8,531 nucleotides of DNA, taken from contig JAUVQS010000059.1 of the NCBI GenBank assembly GCA_030598025.1, positions 1 to 8,531 of the forward strand, given 5' to 3'. This document shows positions 1 through 7,398 of this stretch, in pieces. A program made the position numbers and the translations under genes. The notes below the pieces were generated by a model. The model was not told where the DNA came from and did no database searches. It worked only from the letters and a program-made list of their open reading frames with translations. This DNA comes from Acidimicrobiia bacterium. Its GTDB lineage: Bacteria > Actinomycetota > Acidimicrobiia > Spongiisociales > JAHEDJ01. Every line of letters begins with the position of its first letter. The stretch's first letter is position 1.

Positions 1-210
1 ACCGGCATCGACGAGCGATCGATTCATCTTCCCTGCGTCGTCCCGGAAGATCCGCAGGCCGAGGAGTTTGTCCGCCATCACGCGAACATCAGCCGGAGAG
101 TCGCCGTCGGCGACTCCCACCAAAACTAGAAGACCCGGCCCGATGGAACCAACAACATTCCCTGCGACTCGCGCTTTCGCGCTTGTCACCCTTTGTATCA
201 CCGCTCGCAT
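1..210 (-). CDS. dtd: D-aminoacyl-tRNA deacylase, N-terminal 70 residues (3' end outside window)
   Basis: This cytosolic proofreading enzyme hydrolyses D-amino acids (and glycine) mischarged on tRNA. The frame starts at ATG 210-208 and reads MRAVIQRVTSAKARVAG, then GPGLLVLVGVADGDSPADV, then DKLLGLRIFRDDAGKMNRSL before leaving the window. This matches the start of bacterial Dtd: an initial IQRV strand, the GLLVLVGV strand, and the LRIF...GKMN segment. The family is about 145-150 residues, so roughly half is present. The catalytic-pocket SQFTL region and the Gly-cisPro motif lie beyond position 1 and cannot be checked. The gene lies 35 bases downstream of the cyclic-nucleotide-fold gene on the same strand and may be co-transcribed with it. 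I see no strong Shine-Dalgarno sequence, only a GGGT about 12 bases upstream. The identification is from the visible sequence pattern and is confident. Confidence 0.93.
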   Translation of the reverse strand, partial: MRAVIQRVTSAKARVAGNVVGSIGPGLLVLVGVADGDSPADVRVMADKLLGLRIFRDDAGKMNRSLVDAG

Positions 211-245
211 GTGCCGAAGCTACCCAACCGCCGGCGGAGTTGCCT

Positions 246-743
246 TCAGGTTCTGCCGCTTTGCAGCATCTCCATGAGATGAAATCGGGTCGCCTGTAGT
301 CGGGACCCAAGTGCCACCACGAACAAACCGAGTAGCTCGAAGCCGAGTGTGTGGTCCTCGTCGCAGGCGGCGCGAACCGCGTCCCCATTGAACCGTAGAG
401 CCAGGGTGGGTAGCGAAGCTGTGGACGTGAATTGCCATCTGTGAGGCGGATAGAGCCAGGAAACGCCGAGCAGGTTTCCAGGCTTCAGAGTTTGTATGAC
501 TATTGGCGGCCGGTTGGGCGTGTCGATCTCGAGTGCCACTCGGCCATCAGAGATCAGAAAGAAATCGATCGCCGGATCGTCCTGGCGGAAGAGGACCTCA
601 CCCTGAGCAAAGCCGACTTCATCAACGAAGTTGGAGAGGAAGCGCAGATGCTCGGTGCTGAGGCCCTCGAGGAACGGTTGTCGATCGAGTTCGGTGACTA
701 GATCAATCACTTCTGGGCCTCCGATGCGCGCTGCCTGCGCCAT
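246..743 (-). CDS. Stand-alone cyclic-nucleotide-binding-fold protein (small CNBD/Crp-like sensor domain)
   Basis: The 165-residue product is essentially one cNMP-binding beta-barrel with flanking helices and no helix-turn-helix, so it is not a Crp/Fnr transcription factor. After an N-terminal helix (LDRQPFLEGLSTEHLRFLSN) come the barrel signatures GEVLFRQDDPAIDFFLISDG and VALEI, then LKPGNLLGVSWLYPPHRWQF, the remaining strands, and a C-terminal helix. The usual phosphate-binding cassette (FGE...RxA) is replaced by GNLLGVSWLYPPHRWQFTSTA. The Glu and Arg that bind the cyclic phosphate are not evident, so cAMP binding is doubtful and another ligand or a protein partner is possible. A TTG at 749-747 is an alternative start two codons earlier; I chose ATG 743-741 because TTG starts are rare and neither has a clear ribosome site. 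The gene is upstream of dtd on the same strand and divergent from plsB. The fold is confident; the function is unknown. Confidence 0.8.
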   Translation of the reverse strand: MAQAARIGGPEVIDLVTELDRQPFLEGLSTEHLRFLSNFVDEVGFAQGEVLFRQDDPAIDFFLISDGRVALEIDTPNRPPIVIQTLKPGNLLGVSWLYPPHRWQFTSTASLPTLALRFNGDAVRAACDEDHTLGFELLGLFVVALGSRLQATRFHLMEMLQSGRT

Positions 744-881
744 CCTCAACGGACTCTAAGGGTTCGACCACGGGCCTCATATTGCTCAACCTACGATCAT
801 TCCTTCGCAATAACTAGAGGCGACAAGCAGTATTCAACACAGACCCTTGACCCCAACCGACCACAGCTCGTGAGTGCCGAA

Positions 882-887
882 TACAAT
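882..887 (+). promoter_or_regulatory. Probable -10 element TACAAT of a leaderless plsB promoter
   Basis: TACAAT matches the TANNNT actinobacterial -10 consensus. It ends seven bases before the A of ATG 895, so transcription would begin at or next to the start codon, giving a leaderless mRNA. No convincing -35 hexamer sits 16-19 bases upstream: TTGACC at 847-852 is 29 bases away, too far. There is also no Shine-Dalgarno sequence before ATG 895, which fits a leaderless message. This is inferred from motif and spacing only. Confidence 0.42.
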
Positions 888-894
888 CTGTGAC

Positions 895-3228
895 ATGAAT
901 CGCATCGAAGAGCACCCCCATCTCGAACCGAGCTGGCCGGACGATGGTCGTCCGATCGTGTTCCTCGGTGATGCTTCGTCGGCGCTCGAGCGCCGCCTGA
1001 TCAAAGAGTGGACCGAGCGTCAAGCGGAGGGGCATCCCAGCGACCTGATCTGGATACCTCCCTCACGCCGCTCCCGGCGTGCCCACCATGCCGACCCGAT
1101 CCTCGAACGCAGACTCCGCTCAGGCGACAACGCTCTGCTGGTCCCGCTACGAGTGGCATGGCTCCCGCCAGAGCGGCAGGGCAAGCGTTCGGTGACTCTC
1201 GTCGATTTGCTCAAATTCGGTGATCCACGTGATCCCGATCCGATCCGTCAGTATCTGATCCTCTCGAGAAGCCCGGACAGGTGCCGGATCGTGATGGGGC
1301 TCCCTGCCTCAATCGATGAAATCCTTGACGCTCACCAGCAGTCGGTCGAGACCCGGACGCCCGGCGAATTCGTTGGACATCGAGCATGGCTGGCACTCGA
1401 ACGCGCCGAACGAAGACTGCGCGGCAATCGGTACAAGGTGCCCAAGTTCGTTGCCGAGGATCTGACTGGGTCGCAGGAATTCCTCGATACGGTGGCCAAG
1501 GTCGCGGAGGATGAAGGCCGTTCGATCGAGTCGGCTCAACGACGCTCACAGCGCTATCTCCGCGAAATCGCCGCCTCGCACTCACCTATGGTGATCGACC
1601 TCATCGCCAATGCAATCCACTGGCTCTATCGCCAGGGATACGGAGCAATCCACTACGACGAAGATGAGATCAGGACCCTCTATGAGCTCGGGCAAGATCA
1701 TCCGCTGGTCTTCCTCCCCTCCCACAAGTCGCAGCTCGATCGGCTCGTCCTGCAGTACCTCCTGTGGGAGAACGACCTGCCGCCCAATCACACCGCCGGT
1801 GGCATAAACCTCAACTTCTTCCCGATCGGACAGCTGATTCGCCGCACCGGCGTGTTCTTCATCAGACGCTCATTCAAGGACAACGAGCTCTACAAACATG
1901 TTCTGTGGAGCTACGTCGACTACCTGATCGAGAAGAGATTCCCGCTCGAGTGGTATCTCGAAGGGGGTCGATCCCGGTCGGGCAAGCTGCTCCCGCCTCG
2001 ATTTGGCATGCTCTCCTATGTCGTCGACGCTCACGCCCGGGAGAAGGCCGACGATGTTTACCTGATCCCCACTTCGATTGCGTATGACCAGATCTTCGAC
2101 GTTGGTTCCTACGCGGCCGAGCAGCAGGGCACCGACAAAACTTCGGAGGGCGTTGGCTGGCTCATCGACTCCATCCGAACCCTTCGCCGGCGATACGGCG
2201 ATATCTACGTTCGCTTCGGCGAGCCCATCTCCATGAAGGCCGAGTGCATACCGGAGGCATCTTCGACCGAGCGATCGCTCAATGTTCAAAAGTTGGCCTT
2301 CAAAGCGCTTCGAGGCGTCAACAAGGTGACACCGATCACGCCGACCTCGGTGGTGACACTCGCTCTCCTGGCCAACGAAACGAAGGCCATGACCGTCGAA
2401 GAGATTCGCGAAGAACTGAGAAGCCTGGTCGGATACATCGTCCGTAGAAGACTCCCGACCACCGAGCGAGTTCGCTTCGGCGGCACGATCCAGGTGCGGG
2501 AGGTTCTCGATCGACTCCGGGAACACAACATCGTCACCCGGTTCGATGAAGGCCCGGTGCCGGTCTACCGGATTCAGGAGACTCAGTACCTGGCGGCGGC
2601 CTACTACCGCAACACCATCGTCCATTTCTTCGTTACCGGCGCGATTGCCGAGTTGGCGCTGCTTCACGCAGCCGAATCTGATCAGCCGGACGTCACCGAC
2701 GTGTTCTGGGACGAGGCGATGCGTCTACGTGATCTATTAAAATTCGAGTTCTTCTTCTCAGACAAAGAAGCTTTCGTCGAGGAGTTGCGGCAAGAGGTGA
2801 ACCGCTTTCGTGATGGATGGGAATCGTCACTCGCCGACGGCCCCGGCGGTGCCCGCGACCTTCTCGGACGTCTACGCCCGCTCCGGGCGCACTGGGCACT
2901 TGGACCGTTCCTGGAGGCCTACGTGGTGGTTGGAGATGCTCTCGACAGTTGGCCGCATGACGAACCAGTCGATACCAAGCAGTTCCTCGCCGCCAGCCTG
3001 GCGTTGGGCAAGCAGTACCGCCTTCAACAGAAGATCACCAAGGCGGAGGCCGTCTCACAGATACTGTTCAAGTCGGCCCTCGGGTTGGCGGCCAACCGAC
3101 AGTTGCTGGAACCACACGACGGAATCGGAGCGGAGCGGAGCGCCTTCGCCGCTGAGATCCGCGACGTTGTGCGACGGATCGACTCCATCGAAACCCTGTC
3201 GGCAGGTCAGAAGGCCGGGCTGGTCTGA
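895..3228 (+). CDS. plsB: PlsB-type glycerol-3-phosphate 1-O-acyltransferase
   Basis: This enzyme transfers an acyl chain from acyl-CoA or acyl-ACP to sn-glycerol-3-phosphate to make lysophosphatidic acid, the first step of phospholipid and triacylglycerol synthesis, at the inner face of the membrane. Counting from ATG 895 (777 residues), the acyltransferase blocks are in order: HKSQLD at 277-282 (catalytic HX4D), GVFFIRRSF at 319-327, EGGRSRSGK at 356-364 (glycerol-phosphate binding) and IPTSIAYD at 391-398. An Arg-rich N-terminal region precedes them and a long helical C-terminal region follows, as in E. coli PlsB (807 residues) and mycobacterial PlsB2 (about 789). A GTG at 874 would add seven residues (MPNTICD); I prefer ATG 895 because a good -10 box overlaps those codons. 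The gene stands alone, divergent from the cyclic-nucleotide-fold gene and convergent with the ABC permease operon, 42 bases away. Acyl-donor preference cannot be read from the sequence. Confidence 0.93.
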   Translation: MNRIEEHPHLEPSWPDDGRPIVFLGDASSALERRLIKEWTERQAEGHPSDLIWIPPSRRSRRAHHADPILERRLRSGDNALLVPLRVAWLPPERQGKRSVTLVDLLKFGDPRDPDPIRQYLILSRSPDRCRIVMGLPASIDEILDAHQQSVETRTPGEFVGHRAWLALERAERRLRGNRYKVPKFVAEDLTGSQEFLDTVAKVAEDEGRSIESAQRRSQRYLREIAASHSPMVIDLIANAIHWLYRQGYGAIHYDEDEIRTLYELGQDHPLVFLPSHKSQLDRLVLQYLLWENDLPPNHTAGGINLNFFPIGQLIRRTGVFFIRRSFKDNELYKHVLWSYVDYLIEKRFPLEWYLEGGRSRSGKLLPPRFGMLSYVVDAHAREKADDVYLIPTSIAYDQIFDVGSYAAEQQGTDKTSEGVGWLIDSIRTLRRRYGDIYVRFGEPISMKAECIPEASSTERSLNVQKLAFKALRGVNKVTPITPTSVVTLALLANETKAMTVEEIREELRSLVGYIVRRRLPTTERVRFGGTIQVREVLDRLREHNIVTRFDEGPVPVYRIQETQYLAAAYYRNTIVHFFVTGAIAELALLHAAESDQPDVTDVFWDEAMRLRDLLKFEFFFSDKEAFVEELRQEVNRFRDGWESSLADGPGGARDLLGRLRPLRAHWALGPFLEAYVVVGDALDSWPHDEPVDTKQFLAASLALGKQYRLQQKITKAEAVSQILFKSALGLAANRQLLEPHDGIGAERSAFAAEIRDVVRRIDSIETLSAGQKAGLV

Positions 3229-3270
3229 AAGAATCGTCGGAGACTCGCCGGCCGGGCCAGGGTCCGGGTG

Positions 3271-4428
3271 CTACTCGGTCAATACCCGCCTGAACCGGTA
3301 GACGGCCGTCGCCAGCATCAACGCCGCGAATCCGAGAAGAACGCTCATCTCCAGTGAGATCGACCCGATGCCCCCTTCGCGATAGATCAGATCCTTGAAA
3401 CCGCGTAGCGCCCAGTAGTGGGGAGTTCCCTTCGAGATCGTCTGCATGGTGGCCGGAAAGATCTCGAATGGGACCATCGCTCCGCCTATTGCGGCGAAAA
3501 TGAGCCCGGCAAAGACCCCGATCGACCCAGCCTGTTCGGCGGTACGGAACAAAGACCCCGACAGCATGGCTGCTCCGGTCCCAACGAGCGCGAACATCGT
3601 TACCAGCAGGACTGCGAGCCAGATGTTGCCCCAACCGATGTTGAATCCGTACGCGGTGCCGACCAGGATCAGCAGACCCTGGAAGAACGCTATCGCGAAC
3701 CGTCCAAGTGCCTCTCCAACCAGGACTGTGCTCGCCCTGGTTGGTGTCGAAAGCATGCGCCGGGACACTCCGAGAGTTCGCGACAGAATGAGTTTGTCGG
3801 CAGCAGTCAGTGATGTGAGAAACACGAAGAGCACCAACATGCCTTGCGCGGAATGGTCGATCGGGTTGAATCCCTCGGGGAACACCGATTCCCCCGCCGT
3901 GACCACCTCGACGCGGACTCCCGGCACCATCTCGCGCATCGATTCGACCATCGCTAGATTCGATCCGAGATCGCCGATCCCTTCTGAAACTGCGAACCGC
4001 GCCGCTCGAATCGATGCGCTCTGGATCGCGATTGCGGCATCGACGGATTCCTTGAGCGTGCCACCGAAAGTATTGGGCGGCGCGTAGTAGCGCAGCGCCA
4101 CAGACTCTCCGCGGGCGATGGCTTCGCTGTACTCGGCGGGAACGACGAGGCCGGCGTCAACTCGATTGCGGGAAACGCCATCGATCAAAGCGGCTTCGCC
4201 TCCGAACACAACAAGATCTACTTCGCTCTTCTCGAGATTGTCCAGAAGGTCTTCGCCGAGCGCACCGCCGCTTGCTTCGATGACCCCGAGCTGGGGATTG
4301 AACGAACCTCCGAAGGCCGCCCCCATGACGAGAACGATGATGAAGGGCAGCAGAACGATGAAGAACAGACCGAGCCGGTCGCGCACCACACGGGTGATAT
4401 TCACCTGGGCAATCGCCAGCGCCTTCAT
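3271..4428 (-). CDS. ABC-2 type exporter permease, second subunit
   Basis: This is a 385-residue integral membrane subunit of an ABC exporter. A first membrane helix (about 19-37, FFIVLLPFIIVLVMGAAFGG) is followed by a large extracytoplasmic domain (about 45-190) and then five or so hydrophobic segments near 193-213, 237-257, 268-290, 302-320 and 358-377. This is the classic ABC-2 permease layout. The C-terminal HYWALRGFKDLIY segment matches the conserved region before the last helix. The start ATG 4428 overlaps the stop of the preceding permease as ATGA, which argues strongly for translational coupling. An open frame continues upstream to 4791, but that part runs antiphase through the first permease and is not real. 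In the cytoplasmic loop the usual ER..GT coupling segment is altered to LSRTLGVSRRMLSTPT, unlike its partner. The gene is the last of the operon. The substrate is unknown: drug, lipid or peptide export are all possible. Confidence 0.88.
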   Translation of the reverse strand: MKALAIAQVNITRVVRDRLGLFFIVLLPFIIVLVMGAAFGGSFNPQLGVIEASGGALGEDLLDNLEKSEVDLVVFGGEAALIDGVSRNRVDAGLVVPAEYSEAIARGESVALRYYAPPNTFGGTLKESVDAAIAIQSASIRAARFAVSEGIGDLGSNLAMVESMREMVPGVRVEVVTAGESVFPEGFNPIDHSAQGMLVLFVFLTSLTAADKLILSRTLGVSRRMLSTPTRASTVLVGEALGRFAIAFFQGLLILVGTAYGFNIGWGNIWLAVLLVTMFALVGTGAAMLSGSLFRTAEQAGSIGVFAGLIFAAIGGAMVPFEIFPATMQTISKGTPHYWALRGFKDLIYREGGIGSISLEMSVLLGFAALMLATAVYRFRRVLTE

Positions 4429-5606
4429 CGTCCAATCACCAATCCGCGGGCACGCACTAGCCCGAGGCCCCCGGTTACTACCCCGATCGCAACCATCACC
4501 CCAACCGCCGGGAGGGCATCTGCAACGGTTCCCGAGGCGGCGGCCAGTTCGTCGAGACCTCGAAGGAACCAGGCATGAGGCGTGATCAGGCTCAGCTGCG
4601 AAACGAACTCTGGAGCGCGATCGAGACTGAAGAACGTGCCGCCGAGAATGGCAAGCGACATTGCCAGAATGGCGTTCCACCCTGAGGCTTGCTCCTCTGT
4701 CTTCGCCATTGTGGCCGCCATCGCCGACACGCCTGTCGCCGAGACGACTCCACCGAGAGTTAGGAGGGCAACCCCCAGCGGGTTGCCCCACTCGGCGCCG
4801 AGCAGGAAAGTTGAAGCAAGGATCAGCACGAGCATGGCAACCGCCCCGAGCACGAACCCGGTCAACGCCTTGGCGAGCACCACGGTCCAGGGCCCGACCG
4901 GGGCAGCGACAAGACGCGTCAACGTTCCTTGCCGCCGCTCTGAGAGAAGGCTGAGGATTCCAAACTGAGCAGTGAAGAACAAGAACATGATCGCCATCGA
5001 GGCCGAATAGAACGTCTTGTCGGACATCTGTTTTGAGTCGGCCTCATTCTCTTCGACGACGATCGAGGGCTCAAACACCGCCGCCCGGGAGGAAATGTCG
5101 GCGATTGTCGCGGGAAGCACCGTCGTGAAGCCACCAAGTGCCGCCGCCACCGACAGGGAAACGGCGTTGATTTCCTCTGCGTACCCAGTGGCGATCGCTT
5201 CGGCGATCTGAGTTGAGAGAGCGGCATCAACGTTGCCGATGATTGTGATGGTGGCATCTCGACCACTCGTGATTGCCTCTGAGAAGCCCTCCGGGATGAC
5301 GAAAGCGGCGCCCATCTCTCCATCTTCGACCAGTTCGGCAGCAGTAGCTCGATCAGCAATCGGCGTGACATCGGCGAAGCCGGCTTCCACAACGCCGGGC
5401 AAGACTCGGGAAGTCAAAAGCTCCGAGACCGGCCCGCCGTCGAGGTCGACGACTGCATAATCAGTGTGGAAGCCTTGACTGGAAGGCAGCAACAGCGAGA
5501 ATACCGAGGCGAGCGCAAAGGGAGCGATTATCCCCATGATGATTGCCGACCGATCGCGTATCCGCTGCTTCAGATCCTTGGCAGCGATGGTGAAAACCGC
5601 TCGCAT
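4425..5606 (-). CDS. ABC-2 type exporter permease, first subunit
   Basis: This 393-residue membrane subunit has the same layout as the following gene. An N-terminal amphipathic segment (KDLKQRIRDRSAI) and first helix (about 22-42) lead to a large external domain (about 45-195). The remaining hydrophobic segments lie near 202-222, 240-269, 278-300, 311-327 and 364-384. The conserved cytoplasmic loop SERRQGTLTRLVAAPV (222-237) is intact and is the ABC-2 segment expected to contact the ATPase. HAWFLRGLDELA (344-355) is the conserved region before the last helix. The start ATG 5606 is one base after the ATPase stop and is supported by a GAGGG ribosome site six bases upstream. With the second permease it probably forms a heterodimeric channel. 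The two share design but little exact sequence, suggesting an old duplication. The substrate cannot be determined from the sequence. Confidence 0.9.
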   Translation of the reverse strand: MRAVFTIAAKDLKQRIRDRSAIIMGIIAPFALASVFSLLLPSSQGFHTDYAVVDLDGGPVSELLTSRVLPGVVEAGFADVTPIADRATAAELVEDGEMGAAFVIPEGFSEAITSGRDATITIIGNVDAALSTQIAEAIATGYAEEINAVSLSVAAALGGFTTVLPATIADISSRAAVFEPSIVVEENEADSKQMSDKTFYSASMAIMFLFFTAQFGILSLLSERRQGTLTRLVAAPVGPWTVVLAKALTGFVLGAVAMLVLILASTFLLGAEWGNPLGVALLTLGGVVSATGVSAMAATMAKTEEQASGWNAILAMSLAILGGTFFSLDRAPEFVSQLSLITPHAWFLRGLDELAAASGTVADALPAVGVMVAIGVVTGGLGLVRARGLVIGR

Positions 5607-5607
5607 G

Positions 5608-6555
5608 TCAATCCCTCAATGCTTTGCCGGTTAGATGCAGGAACACGGCCTCGAGGTCCGGTTCAACGACGTCAACGCCCTTGACGGAGGCACCGGCGTC
5701 CGCCATCACCCGGAGCAAAGCGGGAAGGATCACGCGGGCATCGTTGGCGAGTATGTCGATACGCCTGTCTGAGCGGTTCGCCTCTTGCACGCCTTCAACC
5801 GATCGGACCGCCACCACTGCCGCCTCTATGTTGCCTTCCACAACGACGCGCACCCGGTCGCGTTCGCCGATCAGTTCAACCAGTTGTCGACGCGTTCCCT
5901 CGGCCTTGACCTGCCCCTGGTCGATGATGCCTACCCGGTCGCATAGACGTTCGGCCTCCTCCATGTAGTGGGTCGTATAGAGAACGGCCATCCCTTCACC
6001 GGACAGGTGTTCCACGCTGTCCAGAATCGCGTTTCGGCTCTGGGGATCGACGCCGACCGTCGGTTCATCGAGAATGAGAAGGCGAGGCTCATGCAGAAGG
6101 CCGATTCCAATATTGAGCCGCCGCTTCATGCCTCCCGAGTATTCCTCTGTCTTGTCTTGGCGGCGGTCGGCCAGTCCGGTCACTTCCAGCACCGCGTCGG
6201 TGCGCGCTTTCAGCCTCTTCCCCGTCAATCCGTACAAGCGGCCGAAGAACATCAGGTTCTCTTCGGCAGTCAGGTCGGGATAGATCGCCAGGTCCTGTGG
6301 AACATATCCGATCCACTGTTTGGCATGAATCTCACCGACGTCGATCACCTCACCTACCACTTCGACGTGGCCGGAATCGCGGGTCAGGAGCCCGCAGATC
6401 ATTGAGATAGTCGTCGTCTTGCCCGCTCCATTAGGCCCAAGCAGACCGTACGTCTCACCGAGATCGATGTGGAATCCGACGCCGTCGACAGCCTTGCGCT
6501 CGCCGTACGTCTTGCGAAGATCGCGACATTCGAGCACCCGCGTCATTTCACCCAT
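5608..6555 (-). CDS. ABC exporter ATP-binding subunit (CcmA/DrrA-type)
   Basis: This 315-residue cytoplasmic ATPase powers the two permeases encoded just downstream. Every nucleotide-binding motif is present: Walker A GPNGAGKTT at 40-48, Q-loop Gln 87 in YVPQDLA, signature YSGGMKRR at 139-146, Walker B LLILDEP at 159-165, D-loop VGVDP at 167-171 and the switch His 196 in YTTHYMEE. After about residue 225 there is an extra C-terminal domain ending LEAVFLHLTGKALRD, typical of multidrug/DrrA-like ATPases paired with ABC-2 permeases. I chose ATG 6555 because GGGAG lies six bases upstream; ATG 6546 (MTRVLE) is a weaker alternative, and an open frame back to GTG 6603 adds sequence not expected in the family. 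It is the first gene of a three-gene operon, divergent from the phosphoribosyltransferase gene. DrrA-like export of a hydrophobic compound is plausible but unproven. Confidence 0.94.
   Translation of the reverse strand: MGEMTRVLECRDLRKTYGERKAVDGVGFHIDLGETYGLLGPNGAGKTTTISMICGLLTRDSGHVEVVGEVIDVGEIHAKQWIGYVPQDLAIYPDLTAEENLMFFGRLYGLTGKRLKARTDAVLEVTGLADRRQDKTEEYSGGMKRRLNIGIGLLHEPRLLILDEPTVGVDPQSRNAILDSVEHLSGEGMAVLYTTHYMEEAERLCDRVGIIDQGQVKAEGTRRQLVELIGERDRVRVVVEGNIEAAVVAVRSVEGVQEANRSDRRIDILANDARVILPALLRVMADAGASVKGVDVVEPDLEAVFLHLTGKALRD
5613..5617 (-). promoter_or_regulatory. Shine-Dalgarno site of the first permease
   Basis: GAGGG on the minus strand ends six bases before ATG 5606. It lies inside the last codons of the ATPase gene and supports both this start and translation of the two genes from one mRNA. 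Confidence 0.7.
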
Positions 6556-6561
6556 CGTGTT

Positions 6562-6566
6562 CTCCC
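6562..6566 (-). promoter_or_regulatory. Shine-Dalgarno site that sets the ATPase start
   Basis: GGGAG on the minus strand is followed by six bases and then ATG 6555. This favours that start over the in-frame GTG 6603 upstream and ATG 6546 downstream. The divergent intergenic stretch around it (6556-6744) must hold promoters for both directions. A TAGTGT at 6648-6643 on the minus strand is a possible -10 for the ABC operon, but no good -35 accompanies it. Confidence 0.65.
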
Positions 6567-6744
6567 ATTGATCGACGCCGTCCAGAAGTGGCAGAAGTGT
6601 CACCGCGAGACCGACGAACCCGTCCCGCCGCTTTCGGCTATGACACTACCCGTCTGGAAGTGGTCGAAGGGCTCGACATCAAGATTCTCAACCGGCCCAA
6701 GGGACCTTGCCGGACGGTGGCAGCCGAGGGATACTGACCCAATC

Positions 6745-7398
6745 GTGTTCCACGATCGTATCGACGCAGGAACGAAGCTCGCCCACTCGCTCGGCGAGTA
6801 CAGAGGCCGACAACCGGTTGTTCTTGGCCTCCCCAGAGGCGGCGTTGTCGTGGGTGCCCCGATCGCAGCCGACCTGTCCTGCCCGCTCGACATCATCGTC
6901 GTTCGTAAACTCGGCGCCCCCGGACGGTCCGAACTGGGGGTCGGAGCAATTGCCGAGCACGGTGTGCGGGTGCTGAATGATGATCTAATCCGATACCTGA
7001 GAGTCAAGGACGACCATCTGACCGCCGTTGAGGACCAGGAGAGAGTCGAGCTCGGACGGAGGGTCGAGCGATATCGACGAGGGCGCCCCGAAGTAGATCT
7101 GAAAGGTCGTGTGGCGATTGTGGTTGACGATGGCCTGGCAACGGGGTACACGGCGCGGGCAGCCGTCCTGGCCGCCAGGGCACGGCGAGCCGGAGAAATC
7201 GTGCTGGCGATACCGGTCGGAGCAGAGGACACGGTGACGGCTCTCGAAGGCCTTGCCGATCGCGTCGTGGTCTTGACCGTGCCGAAGGATTTCCGCGCCG
7301 TTGGTTTCTGGTATCAGAACTTCACACAAACCAGCGACAAAGAGGTCCTGGCGGCATTGGAGTCGGCGCGCCGCCGCTATGACTCTTTCTTCGACTAG
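6745..7398 (+). CDS. Type I phosphoribosyltransferase-fold protein
   Basis: The 217-residue product belongs to the phosphoribosyltransferase family whose members read roughly F.DR.DAG..LA..L.....V..LPRGGV..., of generally unassigned substrate. Visible features are LPRGGVVVGAPIA at 29-41, DIIVVRKLGAPGRSELGVGA at 49-68, and the PRPP-binding loop VVDDGLATGYT at 126-136 with its paired acidic residues D128 and D129. The tail FRAVGFWYQNFTQTSDKEV (183-201) is characteristic of this subfamily. The frame stays open upstream to 6469, but that part lies over the ATPase gene. ATG 6640 would add 35 low-complexity residues. I chose GTG 6745 because FHDRIDAGTKLA is where family members usually begin, although GAGGG is 14 bases upstream and so not well placed. 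Its TAG stop overlaps the stop of the convergent radical SAM selenoprotein gene. Substrate base and pathway are unknown. Confidence 0.85.
   Translation: MFHDRIDAGTKLAHSLGEYRGRQPVVLGLPRGGVVVGAPIAADLSCPLDIIVVRKLGAPGRSELGVGAIAEHGVRVLNDDLIRYLRVKDDHLTAVEDQERVELGRRVERYRRGRPEVDLKGRVAIVVDDGLATGYTARAAVLAARARRAGEIVLAIPVGAEDTVTALEGLADRVVVLTVPKDFRAVGFWYQNFTQTSDKEVLAALESARRRYDSFFD

Noticed and set aside
228..237. Palindrome CCGCCGGCGG between the cyclic-nucleotide-fold gene and dtd as an operator.
   Set aside because: It is short and of pure GC composition, which arises by chance often in this DNA, and no second copy is seen.
432..701. An 89-codon plus-strand open frame opposite the cyclic-nucleotide-fold gene.
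   Set aside because: The minus-strand protein has a clear fold, whereas this product shows nothing recognisable.
847..852. TTGACC as the -35 box of the plsB promoter.
   Set aside because: It lies 29 bases from the TACAAT box, and no -10-like hexamer sits at the normal spacing.
1870..2667. A 265-codon open frame on the minus strand inside plsB.
   Set aside because: It lies antisense to conserved acyltransferase motifs and its product shows no recognisable domain; such mirror frames are common in GC-rich genes.
3252..3267. A CCGGG/TCCGG hairpin between plsB and the ABC operon as a bidirectional terminator.
   Set aside because: The stem is only five pairs including one G-T, with no T-run on either side.
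4429..4791. N-terminal extension of the second permease up to 4791.
   Set aside because: It is Arg-, Ser- and Pro-rich sequence read in the wrong frame through the first permease. ATG 4428, with its ATGA overlap and a normal permease N-terminus, is the real start.
6469..6744. N-terminal extension of the phosphoribosyltransferase up to 6469.
   Set aside because: It runs antisense over the ATPase start and has no family similarity; the family match begins at FHDRIDAG.
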